Counted from the stretch's first letter, positions 1 through 6,940 are shown. The stretch: DNA of 7,405 nucleotides from an uncultured Ruminococcus sp. (GCA_902766115.1 CACXCL010000045.1:1-7405); one strand, 5' to 3'. Notes: generated by a model not told the origin, from the sequence alone. Translations and numbers: made by a program.

Positions 1-707
1 TCGCCCATCAGTCTTCTCATGATCTCGTTGTAGGCGTCCTCAACGCCTCCGAGGTCTCTTCTGAAACGGTCCTTGTCAAGTTTTTCGTTCGTCTCGCTGT
101 CCCAGAAACGGCAGGTGTCGGGAGAGATCTCGTCCGCCAGGACGACGGTGCCGTCCGGAAGCCTGCCGAACTCGAGCTTGAAGTCCACCAGCTTGATGCC
201 GAGGGTCAGAAGGTACGCCTTCATCACGTCGTTCACCTTGAACGCCAGTTCCTTGATCCGCGCGATCTCCTCCTTGGTGGCGAGCTTCAGCGCCAGCGCG
301 TGGTAGGAGTTGATCAGCGGGTCCCCGAGCTCGTCGTTCTTGTAGGAGAATTCGATGGTGGGCTCGTCGAACACGATACCCTCCTCGACTCCGTACTTCT
401 TCGAGAAGGAGCCGGCGGAGATGTTCCTGATGATGACCTCGAGGGGCACGATCTGAACTTTCTTCACCACTGTCTCGCGCTCGGAGATCTCCTCGACAAG
501 GTGAGTGGGAACGCCCTCTTTTTCAAGCATCCGCATCATGTGGTTGGAGACCCGGTTGTTTATCACGCCCTTGCCGGCGATGGTCCCCTTCTTGAGACCG
601 TTGAACGCCGTGGCGTCGTCCTTGTATTCCACGACGACCAGATTCGGGTCGTCGGTGCTGAATACCTTTTTCGCTTTTCCCTCGTAGATCTGCTCTCTCT
701 TCTCCAT
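1..707 (-). CDS. purC: SAICAR synthetase PurC (3' end cut by window edge)
   Basis: Phosphoribosylaminoimidazole-succinocarboxamide synthase. It joins CAIR to aspartate using ATP, giving SAICAR in IMP synthesis, and acts in the cytoplasm. Reading leftward from the ATG at 707-705 gives 235 uninterrupted residues to the window edge; the family is usually about 235-240 residues, so only a few codons are missing. Visible motifs are YEGKAKKVF (8-16) in the nucleotide-binding lobe, PLEVIIRN followed by AGSF (88-101), DEPTIEFSYK (114-123), LVDFKLEFG (173-181) and the signature ADEISPDTCRFWD (191-203). An AAAGGA-type ribosome binding site lies at about 717-722. The gene follows purE after 45 bases, and its product uses what PurE makes, so it is probably the next cistron of the same transcript. 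The stop codon and any operon terminator lie outside the window. Confidence 0.96.
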   Translation of the reverse strand, partial: MEKREQIYEGKAKKVFSTDDPNLVVVEYKDDATAFNGLKKGTIAGKGVINNRVSNHMMRMLEKEGVPTHLVEEISERETVVKKVQIVPLEVIIRNISAGSFSKKYGVEEGIVFDEPTIEFSYKNDELGDPLINSYHALALKLATKEEIARIKELAFKVNDVMKAYLLTLGIKLVDFKLEFGRLPDGTVVLADEISPDTCRFWDSETNEKLDKDRFRRDLGGVEDAYNEIMRRLMG

Positions 708-752
708 TTTCTCTCGTCCTTTCTTTTATGTGAAGCTTAATTTTTGACTGTG

Positions 753-1238
753 TCAGAGTTTTGCGATCTCTTCGTTCTTTTTCAGAACGTCCGCTCTCGA
801 CGCTTCCCTTTTTGCCTCCAGCGCCGCACGGACCGCGTCGTCCGTGACGGCGATGATCTCCGCCGCAAGGTAGCCCGCGTTGGCGGCGCCGTCCACCGCC
901 ACCGTCGCCACGGGGATGCCGGACGGCATCTGCACCGTGGACAGGAGAGCGTCAAGACCGCCGAACGCCGCTGACTTTACGGGGATCCCGATCACCGGCA
1001 GGGTGGTGTTCGCCGCAACGGCGCCCGCCAGGTGCGCCGCCATACCGGCGGCGGCGATTATGACGCCGAAACCGTTGTCTCGCGCCGATCTGCTGAAGTT
1101 CCGCGCCTCGTCCGGCGTGCGGTGCGCGGAGAAAACGTGAACTTCGTATGGGATCCCGAGATCCTTCAGAACGTTGATCGCTTTTTCCACTACGGGAAGA
1201 TCGCTCGTGCTTCCCATGATGATCCCGACTTTTTTCAT
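753..1238 (-). CDS. purE: N5-carboxyaminoimidazole ribonucleotide mutase PurE, class I
   Basis: Converts N5-CAIR to CAIR in purine synthesis; the family forms octamers in the cytoplasm. It has 161 residues, the usual size. Family motifs are in order: MGSTSD (8-13) for phosphate binding, SAHRTP (37-42) with the catalytic His39, AAAGMAAHLAG (62-72), and VQMPSGIPVATVAVDGAANAG region (102-122). The AHR and AAHL signatures match class I (the PurK-dependent mutase) rather than the class II AIR carboxylase, which has AHK and a different AAHL-equivalent segment. The ATG at 1238-1236 has a GGGAGGA site at 1246-1252, seven bases upstream. The gene begins 15 bases after the pyrI stop and precedes purC, whose product uses CAIR. 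No purK is present in the window, so N5-CAIR synthesis must be encoded elsewhere or be bypassed. Confidence 0.97.
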   Translation of the reverse strand: MKKVGIIMGSTSDLPVVEKAINVLKDLGIPYEVHVFSAHRTPDEARNFSRSARDNGFGVIIAAAGMAAHLAGAVAANTTLPVIGIPVKSAAFGGLDALLSTVQMPSGIPVATVAVDGAANAGYLAAEIIAVTDDAVRAALEAKREASRADVLKKNEEIAKL

Positions 1239-1253
1239 TTTCTTATCCTCCCG

Positions 1254-1685
1254 TCAGTTTGAACCGTGATCCTTCGCCCTTGCCTCGCAGTAGGCGCATC
1301 TGTATACCGGACCCGCAGGGTCGCTGAGCCTGAATATCTGCGGAAGATTCTCTTCCGTTGAGGTGATGCACCGGGGATTTGTGCATTTTATGACGCCCGT
1401 GAGTACCTCCGGCAGCTCGATCTTCTTCTTTTCGACGACCTTGCCTCCGCGGATCACGTCCACGGTGACGCCGGGGTCAACGTACCCGAGCACGTCCGTG
1501 TCGACGCCGATGTCGGAGTCGATCTTGATGATGTCCTTCTTCCCCATTTTCCGGCTGGGGACGTTTTTGATTATCGCCACGGAGCAGTCGAGATCGTCAA
1601 GTCCCAGCAGGCGGTAAAGCGTCATTCCTCTGCCCGCCGTGATGTGGTCTATGACGATGCCTTCTTTGATGGAATCTATATTCAT
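1254..1685 (-). CDS. pyrI: aspartate carbamoyltransferase regulatory subunit PyrI
   Basis: Zinc-binding regulatory chain of aspartate carbamoyltransferase. In the characterised enterobacterial enzyme it binds CTP, UTP and ATP and links catalytic trimers into a c6r6 holoenzyme. It has 143 residues, slightly shorter than the E. coli chain of about 153. The N-terminal allosteric domain shows IKEGIVIDHITAGRG (6-20), VPSRKMGKKDIIKI (42-55) and the matching beta-sheet pattern. The C-terminal zinc domain has Cys101, Cys106, Cys130 and Cys133 in the pattern CTNPRC...CAYCE. The ATG at 1685-1683 has an AAAGGCGG site at 1692-1699. It lies 18 bases after the pyrB stop, the usual pairing of catalytic and regulatory chains. 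Because the chain is present with all four zinc ligands, the enzyme is probably feedback-regulated by nucleotides (inference from the family). Confidence 0.96.
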   Translation of the reverse strand: MNIDSIKEGIVIDHITAGRGMTLYRLLGLDDLDCSVAIIKNVPSRKMGKKDIIKIDSDIGVDTDVLGYVDPGVTVDVIRGGKVVEKKKIELPEVLTGVIKCTNPRCITSTEENLPQIFRLSDPAGPVYRCAYCEARAKDHGSN

Positions 1686-1703
1686 TCTGCGCCGCCTTTC
1701 CGC

Positions 1704-2618
1704 TCAGTCGATGCCGAGGAGCATCAGAATAAGCGCCATTCTGATATACTTGCCGTACATGACCTGCCTGAAGTAGCAGGCTCGGGGATCGGAGTCGATC
1801 TCCGGGCTTATCTCGTTGACGCGGGGGAGCGGGTGCATGACGATCATGTCGTCCCGCGCCGATTTCATCTTCTGCGGGGTGAGAATGTAGCTGTCGCGGA
1901 GCCTCAGGTAGTCCTCCTCGTTGAAGAACCGCTCCCGCTGGACTCTCGTCATGTAAAGGATGTCGAGTTTTCCGATGGAGCCGTCGAGATCCGTCGTCTC
2001 CTCATAAGGGATCCCGTTCTTTTCCAGGACGCCCTGCCTCACGTAGCCCGGTATCTTAAGCTCCGCCGGGGAGATCAGCACGAACTTTATCCCGCCGTAC
2101 CGGGACAGTGCGGAAATCAGCGAATGGACCGTCCTGCCGAACTTCAGATCGCCGCAGAGACCGACGACAAGGTCGCCGAGCCGTCCCTTCTCCTTTTTTA
2201 TGGTGAGGAGATCGGTCAGAGTCTGCGTCGGATGGTTGTGACCGCCGTCGCCGGCGTTTATCACCGGTATCGAGGCGTTCCTCGACGCCACAAGAGGAGC
2301 TCCCTCCTTCGGGTGGCGCATGGCGATGATGTCCGCGTAGCAGCTCACCGTCTTCGCGGTGTCCGCCACGCTCTCGCCCTTGGCGGCGGACGACGACTGT
2401 GACTCGGAGAATCCGAGCACGTTGCCCCCGAGCTCATACATTGCCGCCTCGAAGCTGAGGCGGGTGCGGGTGGACGGCTCGTAGAACAGAGTCGCCAGCT
2501 TCTTCCCCCGGCATTTGTCCGCGTACTCGCCCGGGCGCTCGATTATGTCCTCTGCTTTGGCGATGAGAGCGTCTACTTCGCCGAGATCAAGTTCCGTTAT
2601 GTCGATAAGGCTTCTCAT
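1704..2618 (-). CDS. pyrB: aspartate carbamoyltransferase catalytic subunit PyrB
   Basis: Transfers the carbamoyl group from carbamoyl phosphate to aspartate, the committed step of pyrimidine synthesis. It has 304 residues, standard length. The carbamoyl-phosphate site is FYEPSTRTR (45-53), completed by Ser/Lys of the 80s loop (SSSAAKGES, 75-83), which comes from the neighbouring subunit of the trimer. MRHP (100-103) and HPTQ (129-132) follow. The aspartate domain carries TRVQRERF (224-231, the 240s loop) and HPLPR (262-266). All canonical active-site residues appear intact. The ATG at 2618-2616 is preceded by a perfect AAAGGAGG, at the wide spacing of 12 bases. pyrE lies 30 bases upstream and pyrI 18 bases downstream, consistent with co-translation of the two chains of one holoenzyme. 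Confidence 0.98.
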   Translation of the reverse strand: MRSLIDITELDLGEVDALIAKAEDIIERPGEYADKCRGKKLATLFYEPSTRTRLSFEAAMYELGGNVLGFSESQSSSAAKGESVADTAKTVSCYADIIAMRHPKEGAPLVASRNASIPVINAGDGGHNHPTQTLTDLLTIKKEKGRLGDLVVGLCGDLKFGRTVHSLISALSRYGGIKFVLISPAELKIPGYVRQGVLEKNGIPYEETTDLDGSIGKLDILYMTRVQRERFFNEEDYLRLRDSYILTPQKMKSARDDMIVMHPLPRVNEISPEIDSDPRACYFRQVMYGKYIRMALILMLLGID

Positions 2619-2630
2619 TCAGGTGTCGCC

Positions 2631-2638
2631 CCTCCTTT
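2631..2638 (-). promoter_or_regulatory. ribosome binding site of pyrB, unusually distant
   Basis: The minus strand reads AAAGGAGG here, a perfect match to the anti-Shine-Dalgarno core. It is separated from the pyrB ATG by 12 bases (2619-2630), longer than the 5-9 bases of its neighbours. No in-frame ATG, GTG or TTG lies closer, so the annotated start stands. Confidence 0.8.
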
Positions 2639-2648
2639 GGTATCTTCT

Positions 2649-3293
2649 TTATTTTCCCGCCGCGATCCAGCTCTCGTCCGACGGGTCGTCCCGGAACCGG
2701 AGCAGTCTTCCCACGTCCTGTTTCCTGATATACCCGGTTTCGGCGGCGCGGCGCACCACCGCGTCGAAGTTGGTGAGGCTGATGTTTTTCACGTTCGCCG
2801 CGGCGAGCCGTTCTATCCCTTTTTTCATGCCGTAGGTGAAGATGCTGACTACGCCCAGCACGTCCGCTCCCGCGTCGCGGAGCGCCTCCACCGTCTCGAT
2901 GACCGATCCTCCGGTGGAGATCAGGTCCTCCACCACCACGGTCTTCTGACCCGGGGTGAGTTTTCCCTCTATCCTGTTCTGCCTGCCGTGATCCTTGGCT
3001 CCGCCTCTGACGTACCCCATGGGAAGTCCCAGCAGATGAGCCACGATCGCCGCGTGGGCGATGCCCGCCGTGGACGTGCCCATCAGGATCTCCGCGTCGG
3101 GGTAGTTCTCGTTCACCAGATCGGCCAGCCCCTCCTCCACGTCGATCCTGACGGACGGAGCGGAGAGAGTCAGCCTGTTGTCGCAGTAGACGGGGCTCTT
3201 TATCCCGCTTGCCCAGGTAAAGGGCTCGTCGGGTCTCAGAAACACCGCTCCGATCTTCAGAAGGTCTTCCGCAATTCTTATATCGATACTCAT
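2649..3293 (-). CDS. pyrE: orotate phosphoribosyltransferase PyrE
   Basis: Makes OMP from orotate and PRPP. From the ATG at 3293-3291 it has 214 residues, typical of the bacterial enzyme. Motifs are FTWASGIKSPVYCDNR (25-40), GTSTAGI (72-78), the flexible catalytic loop YVRGGAKDHG (94-103) with Arg96, Lys100 and His102, NRIEG (106-110), and the PRPP-binding motif VVVEDLISTGGS (119-130). An open frame continues 13 codons further upstream to an ATG at 3332, but that stretch overlaps the end of pyrF and lacks a ribosome binding site. The chosen ATG has GGAGGA four bases upstream and begins 11 bases after the pyrF stop. The product feeds PyrF directly. Confidence 0.97.
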   Translation of the reverse strand: MSIDIRIAEDLLKIGAVFLRPDEPFTWASGIKSPVYCDNRLTLSAPSVRIDVEEGLADLVNENYPDAEILMGTSTAGIAHAAIVAHLLGLPMGYVRGGAKDHGRQNRIEGKLTPGQKTVVVEDLISTGGSVIETVEALRDAGADVLGVVSIFTYGMKKGIERLAAANVKNISLTNFDAVVRRAAETGYIRKQDVGRLLRFRDDPSDESWIAAGK

Positions 3294-3297
3294 TTTA

Positions 3298-3303
3298 TCC
3301 TCC
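3298..3303 (-). promoter_or_regulatory. ribosome binding site that fixes the pyrE start
   Basis: GGAGGA on the minus strand, ending four bases before the ATG at 3293-3291. It supports the start in the pyrF-pyrE gap over the upstream in-frame ATG at 3332, which would lie inside pyrF. Confidence 0.85.
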
Positions 3304-3304
3304 G

Positions 3305-4006
3305 TTATTTGTCGCAAAACCCGCGAACGCATCTTCCGTACGCCGCCTCGGGATCGTCCGCTCCCGTGACCGCGCGGCCCACAACTATGTAGTCTGAGCC
3401 GAGTTCTCTCGCCCTCTCCGGCGTGGTGATCCGCGCCTGATCCCCTTTTTCGGAATCGGCGAACCTGATACCCGGCGTCACGGTGAGAAAGCCGTCTCCG
3501 CAGCTTCCGTGAACCGCCGCCGCCTCCAGCGGCGAGCAGACTACCCCGTCGAGTCCGGACTTCTTCGCGTTCCTCGCGTATTCCGCCACCACCTCGGCAA
3601 GAGGCCGGTCGATGAGCAGCTCATCTCTCATCCGCTCGCCGTCGATGGACGTGAGCATCGTCACCGCGATCAGTATCGGCCTCGTTCCGTCGGGTCTGGT
3701 CAGCCCCTCCACCGCCGCCTCCATCATGGCAGTGCCGCCGGCGGCGTGGAGATTCACCATGTCCGCACCAAGATCCCTGAGCGCCGCCATGGAGCGGCGG
3801 ACCGTGTTCGGTATGTCGTGGAGCTTGAGATCAAGGAATACCTTGTGTCCTCTCTCCTTGATCTCCCGGACAATCAGAGGTCCGGCGGAGTAGAACAGCT
3901 CCATGCCTATCTTCACATAGGGCTTTCGCCCCTCGAACCGGTCAAGGAAACGGAGGGTCTCCTCCCGTCCCGGAAAATCACATGCAATTATGACGTCGCG
4001 TCCCAT
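3305..4006 (-). CDS. pyrF: orotidine 5'-phosphate decarboxylase PyrF
   Basis: Decarboxylates OMP to UMP, the last step of the pathway, using a TIM-barrel fold without cofactors. It has 233 residues, matching the short bacterial form (B. subtilis/E. coli type) rather than the longer form of about 280-300 residues. Catalytic elements are Asp10, Lys32 in VKIGMEL, and the charged tetrad segment FLDLKLHDIPNT (57-68) with Asp59, Lys61 and Asp64. VTMLTS (115-120), the phosphate loop VTPGIR (176-181) and YIVVGRAVT (206-214) with Arg211 also match. Its ATG shares one base with the pyrD stop (TGATG, 4008-4004), and a GGAGGAG site lies at 4014-4020 inside pyrD. Translational coupling with pyrD is therefore likely. 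Confidence 0.97.
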   Translation of the reverse strand: MGRDVIIACDFPGREETLRFLDRFEGRKPYVKIGMELFYSAGPLIVREIKERGHKVFLDLKLHDIPNTVRRSMAALRDLGADMVNLHAAGGTAMMEAAVEGLTRPDGTRPILIAVTMLTSIDGERMRDELLIDRPLAEVVAEYARNAKKSGLDGVVCSPLEAAAVHGSCGDGFLTVTPGIRFADSEKGDQARITTPERARELGSDYIVVGRAVTGADDPEAAYGRCVRGFCDK

Positions 4007-4917
4007 CAGTGCGCTCCTCCGATAATATCAGCAAGATCGTCGATCCCGTATTTTTCCATGGCCCGGGGCAGGTCCCTCACAATATCCCGGCAGGTGAACG
4101 GATCCGTGAGATTCGCCGCGCCCACCTCCACGGCGGAGGCGCCCGCAAGCATGAACTCGATCACGTCCTCGGCGGAGACGATCCCGCCCATGCCGACCAC
4201 GGGGATCTTCACCGCGTCGTACACTTCGCAGACCATACGCACCGCCACAGGCCTTACCGCGGGTCCCGAGAGGCCTCCTGTCCTGTTGGCGAGAAGCGGC
4301 TTTCTCTCTCTCAGGTCTATTCTCATCCCGAGCAGCGTGTTGATCAGCGACACCCCGTCGGCGCCCGCCGCTTCCGCCGCTCTCGCGATCTCCGCCACGT
4401 CGGTGACGTTGGGGGAGAGTTTCACGATCAACGGTTTTTTCGTCACCCGGCGCACCGCCCCCGTGACCTCGGAGGCGCCGCCGGGCGTCGTTCCAAACGC
4501 CATGCCCCCTCCGTGGACGTTGGGACAGCTTATATTGACCTCGATCCATCCGATCTGCTCCACGCCGTCGAGTCTCTCGCAGGCGGCGGCGAAGTCGGAG
4601 ACGGAGAAACCGCTGACGTTTGCCATGACCGGCTTTGAGAAAACTTTTGCAAGTCTCGGCAGCTCCTCCGAGATCACCCGGTCCACGCCGGGATTCTGAA
4701 GCCCCACGGCGTTGAGCATCCCCGACGGCGTTTCCGCGATGCGGGGCGTGGGATTGCCGAACCTTTCTTCGACCGTAGTCCCCTTTATCGAGATCGTGCC
4801 GAGGCAGTTTATATCGTAAAGCTCCGCGAACTCGTACCCGAAGCCGAAGGTCCCGCTGGCGGGGATCACCGGGTTGTCCAGGGAGATCCCGCAGAGGTCG
4901 ACCGCAGTCTTCACCAT
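4006..4917 (-). CDS. pyrD: dihydroorotate dehydrogenase B catalytic subunit PyrD (class 1B)
   Basis: FMN-containing TIM-barrel subunit that oxidises dihydroorotate to orotate. In class 1B enzymes electrons pass through PyrK to NAD+. It has 303 residues, the usual length. Motifs are ASGTFGFG (20-27) at FMN, SIKG with Lys45, LNAVGLQNPG (68-77), VNISCPNV (127-134) with the catalytic-base Cys131 that marks class 1 enzymes, KLSPN (166-170), NTLLGM (193-198), GLSGPA (215-220) and VGMGGI (241-246) at the FMN phosphate. The same frame stays open upstream to 5292, but that part is the shadow of pyrK. The ATG at 4917-4915 matches the family's N-terminus and has GGGAGGA seven bases upstream. It overlaps the pyrK end by 7 bases, so the two subunits of one complex are translationally linked. 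Confidence 0.97.
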   Translation of the reverse strand: MVKTAVDLCGISLDNPVIPASGTFGFGYEFAELYDINCLGTISIKGTTVEERFGNPTPRIAETPSGMLNAVGLQNPGVDRVISEELPRLAKVFSKPVMANVSGFSVSDFAAACERLDGVEQIGWIEVNISCPNVHGGGMAFGTTPGGASEVTGAVRRVTKKPLIVKLSPNVTDVAEIARAAEAAGADGVSLINTLLGMRIDLRERKPLLANRTGGLSGPAVRPVAVRMVCEVYDAVKIPVVGMGGIVSAEDVIEFMLAGASAVEVGAANLTDPFTCRDIVRDLPRAMEKYGIDDLADIIGGAH

Positions 4918-5642
4918 ATCACGTCCTCCCTTCTCAGCACAGGACCCTCCCGGCAGATGCGGACGTAGCCCTTCTTCGTCTTGTGAGTACATCCCATGCA
5001 GGCTCCGAACCCGCATCCCATCCGCTCCTCGAAGCTGAACTCGCCGTCTCCCTTCGCTGTGCGATCCACGGCGCGAAGCATCGGAAGCGGTCCGCAGGTG
5101 TAAAAGTATGTATAATCCATACCCGCCATGGCGTCGGTGGCGAAGCCGCGCAGGCCGCGGCTGCCGTCCGCCGTGGTCACGGTCACGGGGACGCCCAGCG
5201 AGCGGAAATCGTCCTCCATGAATATCTCGTCCGCCGTGTTGAATCCCATGATCACCGACGGGCGTTTTCCCTCGCCCACAAGCGTTCTGCAAAGCCAGAA
5301 CAGAGGCGGCACGCCGACGCCGCCGCCGATAAGGAGGGGCCTGTCTCCCGATCTATCCGACGAATAGCCGTTGCCGAGACCACACAGGACGTCGATCTCC
5401 GCTCCGGGGGCGATCTCCGCCATTCTGGAAGTACCCTCGCCCACCACCTTGAAGACCAGCGTTATCACACCGTCGCCCTTATCGCAGACGGAGATGGGGC
5501 GGCGGAGGAAAAGCCCTTCGATCTTCAGATTGACGAACTGGCCCGGCGTCGTCACCGCGGCGACGTCGCCGCGGAGGACAAGGCGGAACACGTCCGCCGT
5601 CAGCCGCTCGTTTTTTTCAACAGTCAGTATTCTCTGTTCCAT
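4911..5642 (-). CDS. pyrK: dihydroorotate dehydrogenase B electron transfer subunit PyrK
   Basis: FAD and [2Fe-2S] subunit that accepts electrons from PyrD and reduces NAD+. It has 243 residues, close to the usual 250-260. The ferredoxin-reductase-like fold shows PGQFVNL (33-39), the FAD motif RRPISV (47-52), the NAD-binding glycine stretch GGGVGVPP (106-113) and CGP (183-185). The C-terminal iron-sulphur domain has Cys210, Cys215, Cys218 and Cys230 in MGCGFGACMGC...C, all four ligands present. An upstream in-frame ATG at 5693 lies within pyrC and adds 17 unrelated residues. The ATG at 5642-5640, five bases after the pyrC stop, gives the family's N-terminus. The adjacent pyrD and this gene form the usual heterodimeric pair. 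Confidence 0.97.
   Translation of the reverse strand: MEQRILTVEKNERLTADVFRLVLRGDVAAVTTPGQFVNLKIEGLFLRRPISVCDKGDGVITLVFKVVGEGTSRMAEIAPGAEIDVLCGLGNGYSSDRSGDRPLLIGGGVGVPPLFWLCRTLVGEGKRPSVIMGFNTADEIFMEDDFRSLGVPVTVTTADGSRGLRGFATDAMAGMDYTYFYTCGPLPMLRAVDRTAKGDGEFSFEERMGCGFGACMGCTHKTKKGYVRICREGPVLRREDVIW
4925..4929 (-). promoter_or_regulatory. ribosome binding site that fixes the pyrD start
   Basis: GGAGG on the minus strand inside the last codons of pyrK, seven bases before the ATG at 4917-4915. It rules out the much longer open frame that runs back to 5292. Confidence 0.85.
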
Positions 5643-5647
5643 GTCAT

Positions 5648-6907
5648 CTACCTTTTGATGATCTCCGACGGGTCGAAATCCTTGTCTTTCCACACGATTT
5701 TCCCGTCGCAGACCGTCATTTTACATTTGCCGAAAACTTTCATCCCCCTGAACGGGGTGCTTCTTCCCTTGGAGAGGAACCTCTCCGGGTCTATCTCGTA
5801 CTCCTCTGTGAGATCCCACACGCAGTAATTGGTATTGGGATCCCGGACGATCCCGAACCGCTCCGCCGGAGCGGAGGTCATCATGCGGATGATCCGTTCC
5901 ATCGGGACGATCCCCGCTCTGACGAGCCCCGTGTACAGCGCCGGGAACGCGGTCTCCAGTCCCACCACTCCCATGAGACTGTCGCGCAGCCCCCGAGATT
6001 TTTCCTCCGCCGAGTGAGGCGCGTGATCCGTGGCGATCATGTCTATCGTCCCGTCCAGGACTCCGGCGATCAGCGCCTCTCTGTCGGTCCTGTCACGGAG
6101 AGGCGGATTCATCTTGAAATCCCCGCTTTCGATGAGGCGCGAGTCGTCCAGCAGAAGATAATGCGGCGCGGTCTCGCAGGTGACGTCCACGCCGTCGGCC
6201 TTTGCCAGGCGGATCAGCTCCACGCTCTCCTTCGTCGAGACGTGGCACACGTGGAACGCGCATCCGGTCTCACGTGCGAGCCTTATATCCCGCTCCACCT
6301 CGCGCCACTCGCTCTCGGAGCAGATGCCCCGGTGACCGTGCTCCCGGGCGTAGGCGCCGTCGTGGATATAGCCGCCGCGGAGCAGTCCGTTCACCTCGCA
6401 GTGGGCGGCGACCACCTTGCCGAGGGCGGCCGCGCGGCGCATGGCTTCTCTCATGACGGAGTCGTCCTGTACGCCCCTTCCGTCGTCGGAGAAGGCGACG
6501 ACGCTGTCCGCCATTCCTTCAAGATCCGAGACGGTCTCTCCCGCCTCGGCGACCGTGAGGGAGCCGTAGGGATGAACACGCACGACGCCGTCCCGCGCCG
6601 CCCTGAGCGTTTCTTCAAGATGGGGGGCGGAGTCCGGCACCGGGGACACGTTGGGCATGGGGAACACGTCGGTATAACCGCCCGCCGCGGCGGCGAGGGT
6701 ACCGGTCAGCACCGTTTCTTTATAAGAAAACCCCGGTTCTCTCAGATGCACGTGCACATCGACAAAACCGGGGAATACGGCATATTTGTTTTCGGGGGAG
6801 GACGCAGGGCGGGAGTCGGGGGAGAAGAGGCACTCATCCCGCACCTCTGCCGCCGAAGGGGCACTATGGGAGGGATCAATGCCGGGCAATCTTCTAACAC
6901 GCTCCAT
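5648..6907 (-). CDS. pyrC: dihydroorotase PyrC (class I), with unusual N-terminus
   Basis: Zinc amidohydrolase that cyclises carbamoyl aspartate to dihydroorotate. It has 419 residues. The core is typical of class I: metal ligands His52 and His54 in VDVHVHLREPG (49-59), the SDDG segment (140-143), His169 in AHCE, His222 in CHVST, and catalytic Asp294 in TDHAPH (293-298). MNPPLR (266-271) contacts substrate. The C-terminal sandwich strand ends in GKIVW. The first 45 residues are Pro/Ser-rich and lack the usual N-terminal 'KNG..D' sandwich strands, so the HxH motif sits about ten residues earlier than usual. The ATG at 6907-6905 has GGGAGG six bases upstream; the open frame continues to 7093, but through the promoter. 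This is the first gene of the operon. Confidence 0.95.
   Translation of the reverse strand: MERVRRLPGIDPSHSAPSAAEVRDECLFSPDSRPASSPENKYAVFPGFVDVHVHLREPGFSYKETVLTGTLAAAAGGYTDVFPMPNVSPVPDSAPHLEETLRAARDGVVRVHPYGSLTVAEAGETVSDLEGMADSVVAFSDDGRGVQDDSVMREAMRRAAALGKVVAAHCEVNGLLRGGYIHDGAYAREHGHRGICSESEWREVERDIRLARETGCAFHVCHVSTKESVELIRLAKADGVDVTCETAPHYLLLDDSRLIESGDFKMNPPLRDRTDREALIAGVLDGTIDMIATDHAPHSAEEKSRGLRDSLMGVVGLETAFPALYTGLVRAGIVPMERIIRMMTSAPAERFGIVRDPNTNYCVWDLTEEYEIDPERFLSKGRSTPFRGMKVFGKCKMTVCDGKIVWKDKDFDPSEIIKR
5651..5656 (-). promoter_or_regulatory. weak ribosome binding site of pyrK inside pyrC
   Basis: AAAAGG on the minus strand, made from the last two sense codons of pyrC and eight bases from the pyrK ATG. 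It is the weakest such site in the operon, so pyrK translation probably depends on ribosomes terminating at pyrC (inference). Confidence 0.5.
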
Positions 6908-6913
6908 GGGCCG

Positions 6914-6919
6914 CCTCCC
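6914..6919 (-). promoter_or_regulatory. ribosome binding site that fixes the pyrC start
   Basis: GGGAGG on the minus strand, six bases before the ATG at 6907-6905 and downstream of the predicted promoter. It supports this start over the longer open frame that begins at 7093, upstream of the promoter. Confidence 0.8.
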
Positions 6920-6940
6920 GCTACGTTTATTTACGGAAAT

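Noticed and set aside
745..755. Inverted repeat TGAC-ACA-GTCA at the purE end as a terminator
   Set aside because: Only four pairs, and on the transcribed strand it is followed by A residues, not T. It should not stop transcription before purC.
2991..3008. Glycines in the PyrE catalytic loop (YVRGGAKDHG) in place of the Lys found in the Salmonella enzyme
   Set aside because: The key Arg, Lys and His of the loop are kept, and that position varies among active bacterial enzymes.
3509..4699. Plus-strand open frame of 396 residues across pyrF and pyrD
   Set aside because: It is antisense to two well-supported genes, low in complexity and without recognisable motifs. Long antisense frames are expected opposite GC-rich codons.
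5111..5116. Plus-strand TATAAT inside pyrK as an antisense promoter
   Set aside because: No -35-like hexamer lies at 16-18 bases upstream; the match is likely chance within coding sequence.
4006..5292. Longer pyrD frame of 428 residues
   Set aside because: The extra 125 residues are the out-of-frame shadow of pyrK. The ATG at 4917 has a GGAGG site and gives the family's N-terminus.
4983..5828. Plus-strand open frame of 281 residues opposite pyrK and pyrC
   Set aside because: Arg/His/Ala-rich, with no motif or ribosome binding site; a shadow of pyrK and the end of pyrC.
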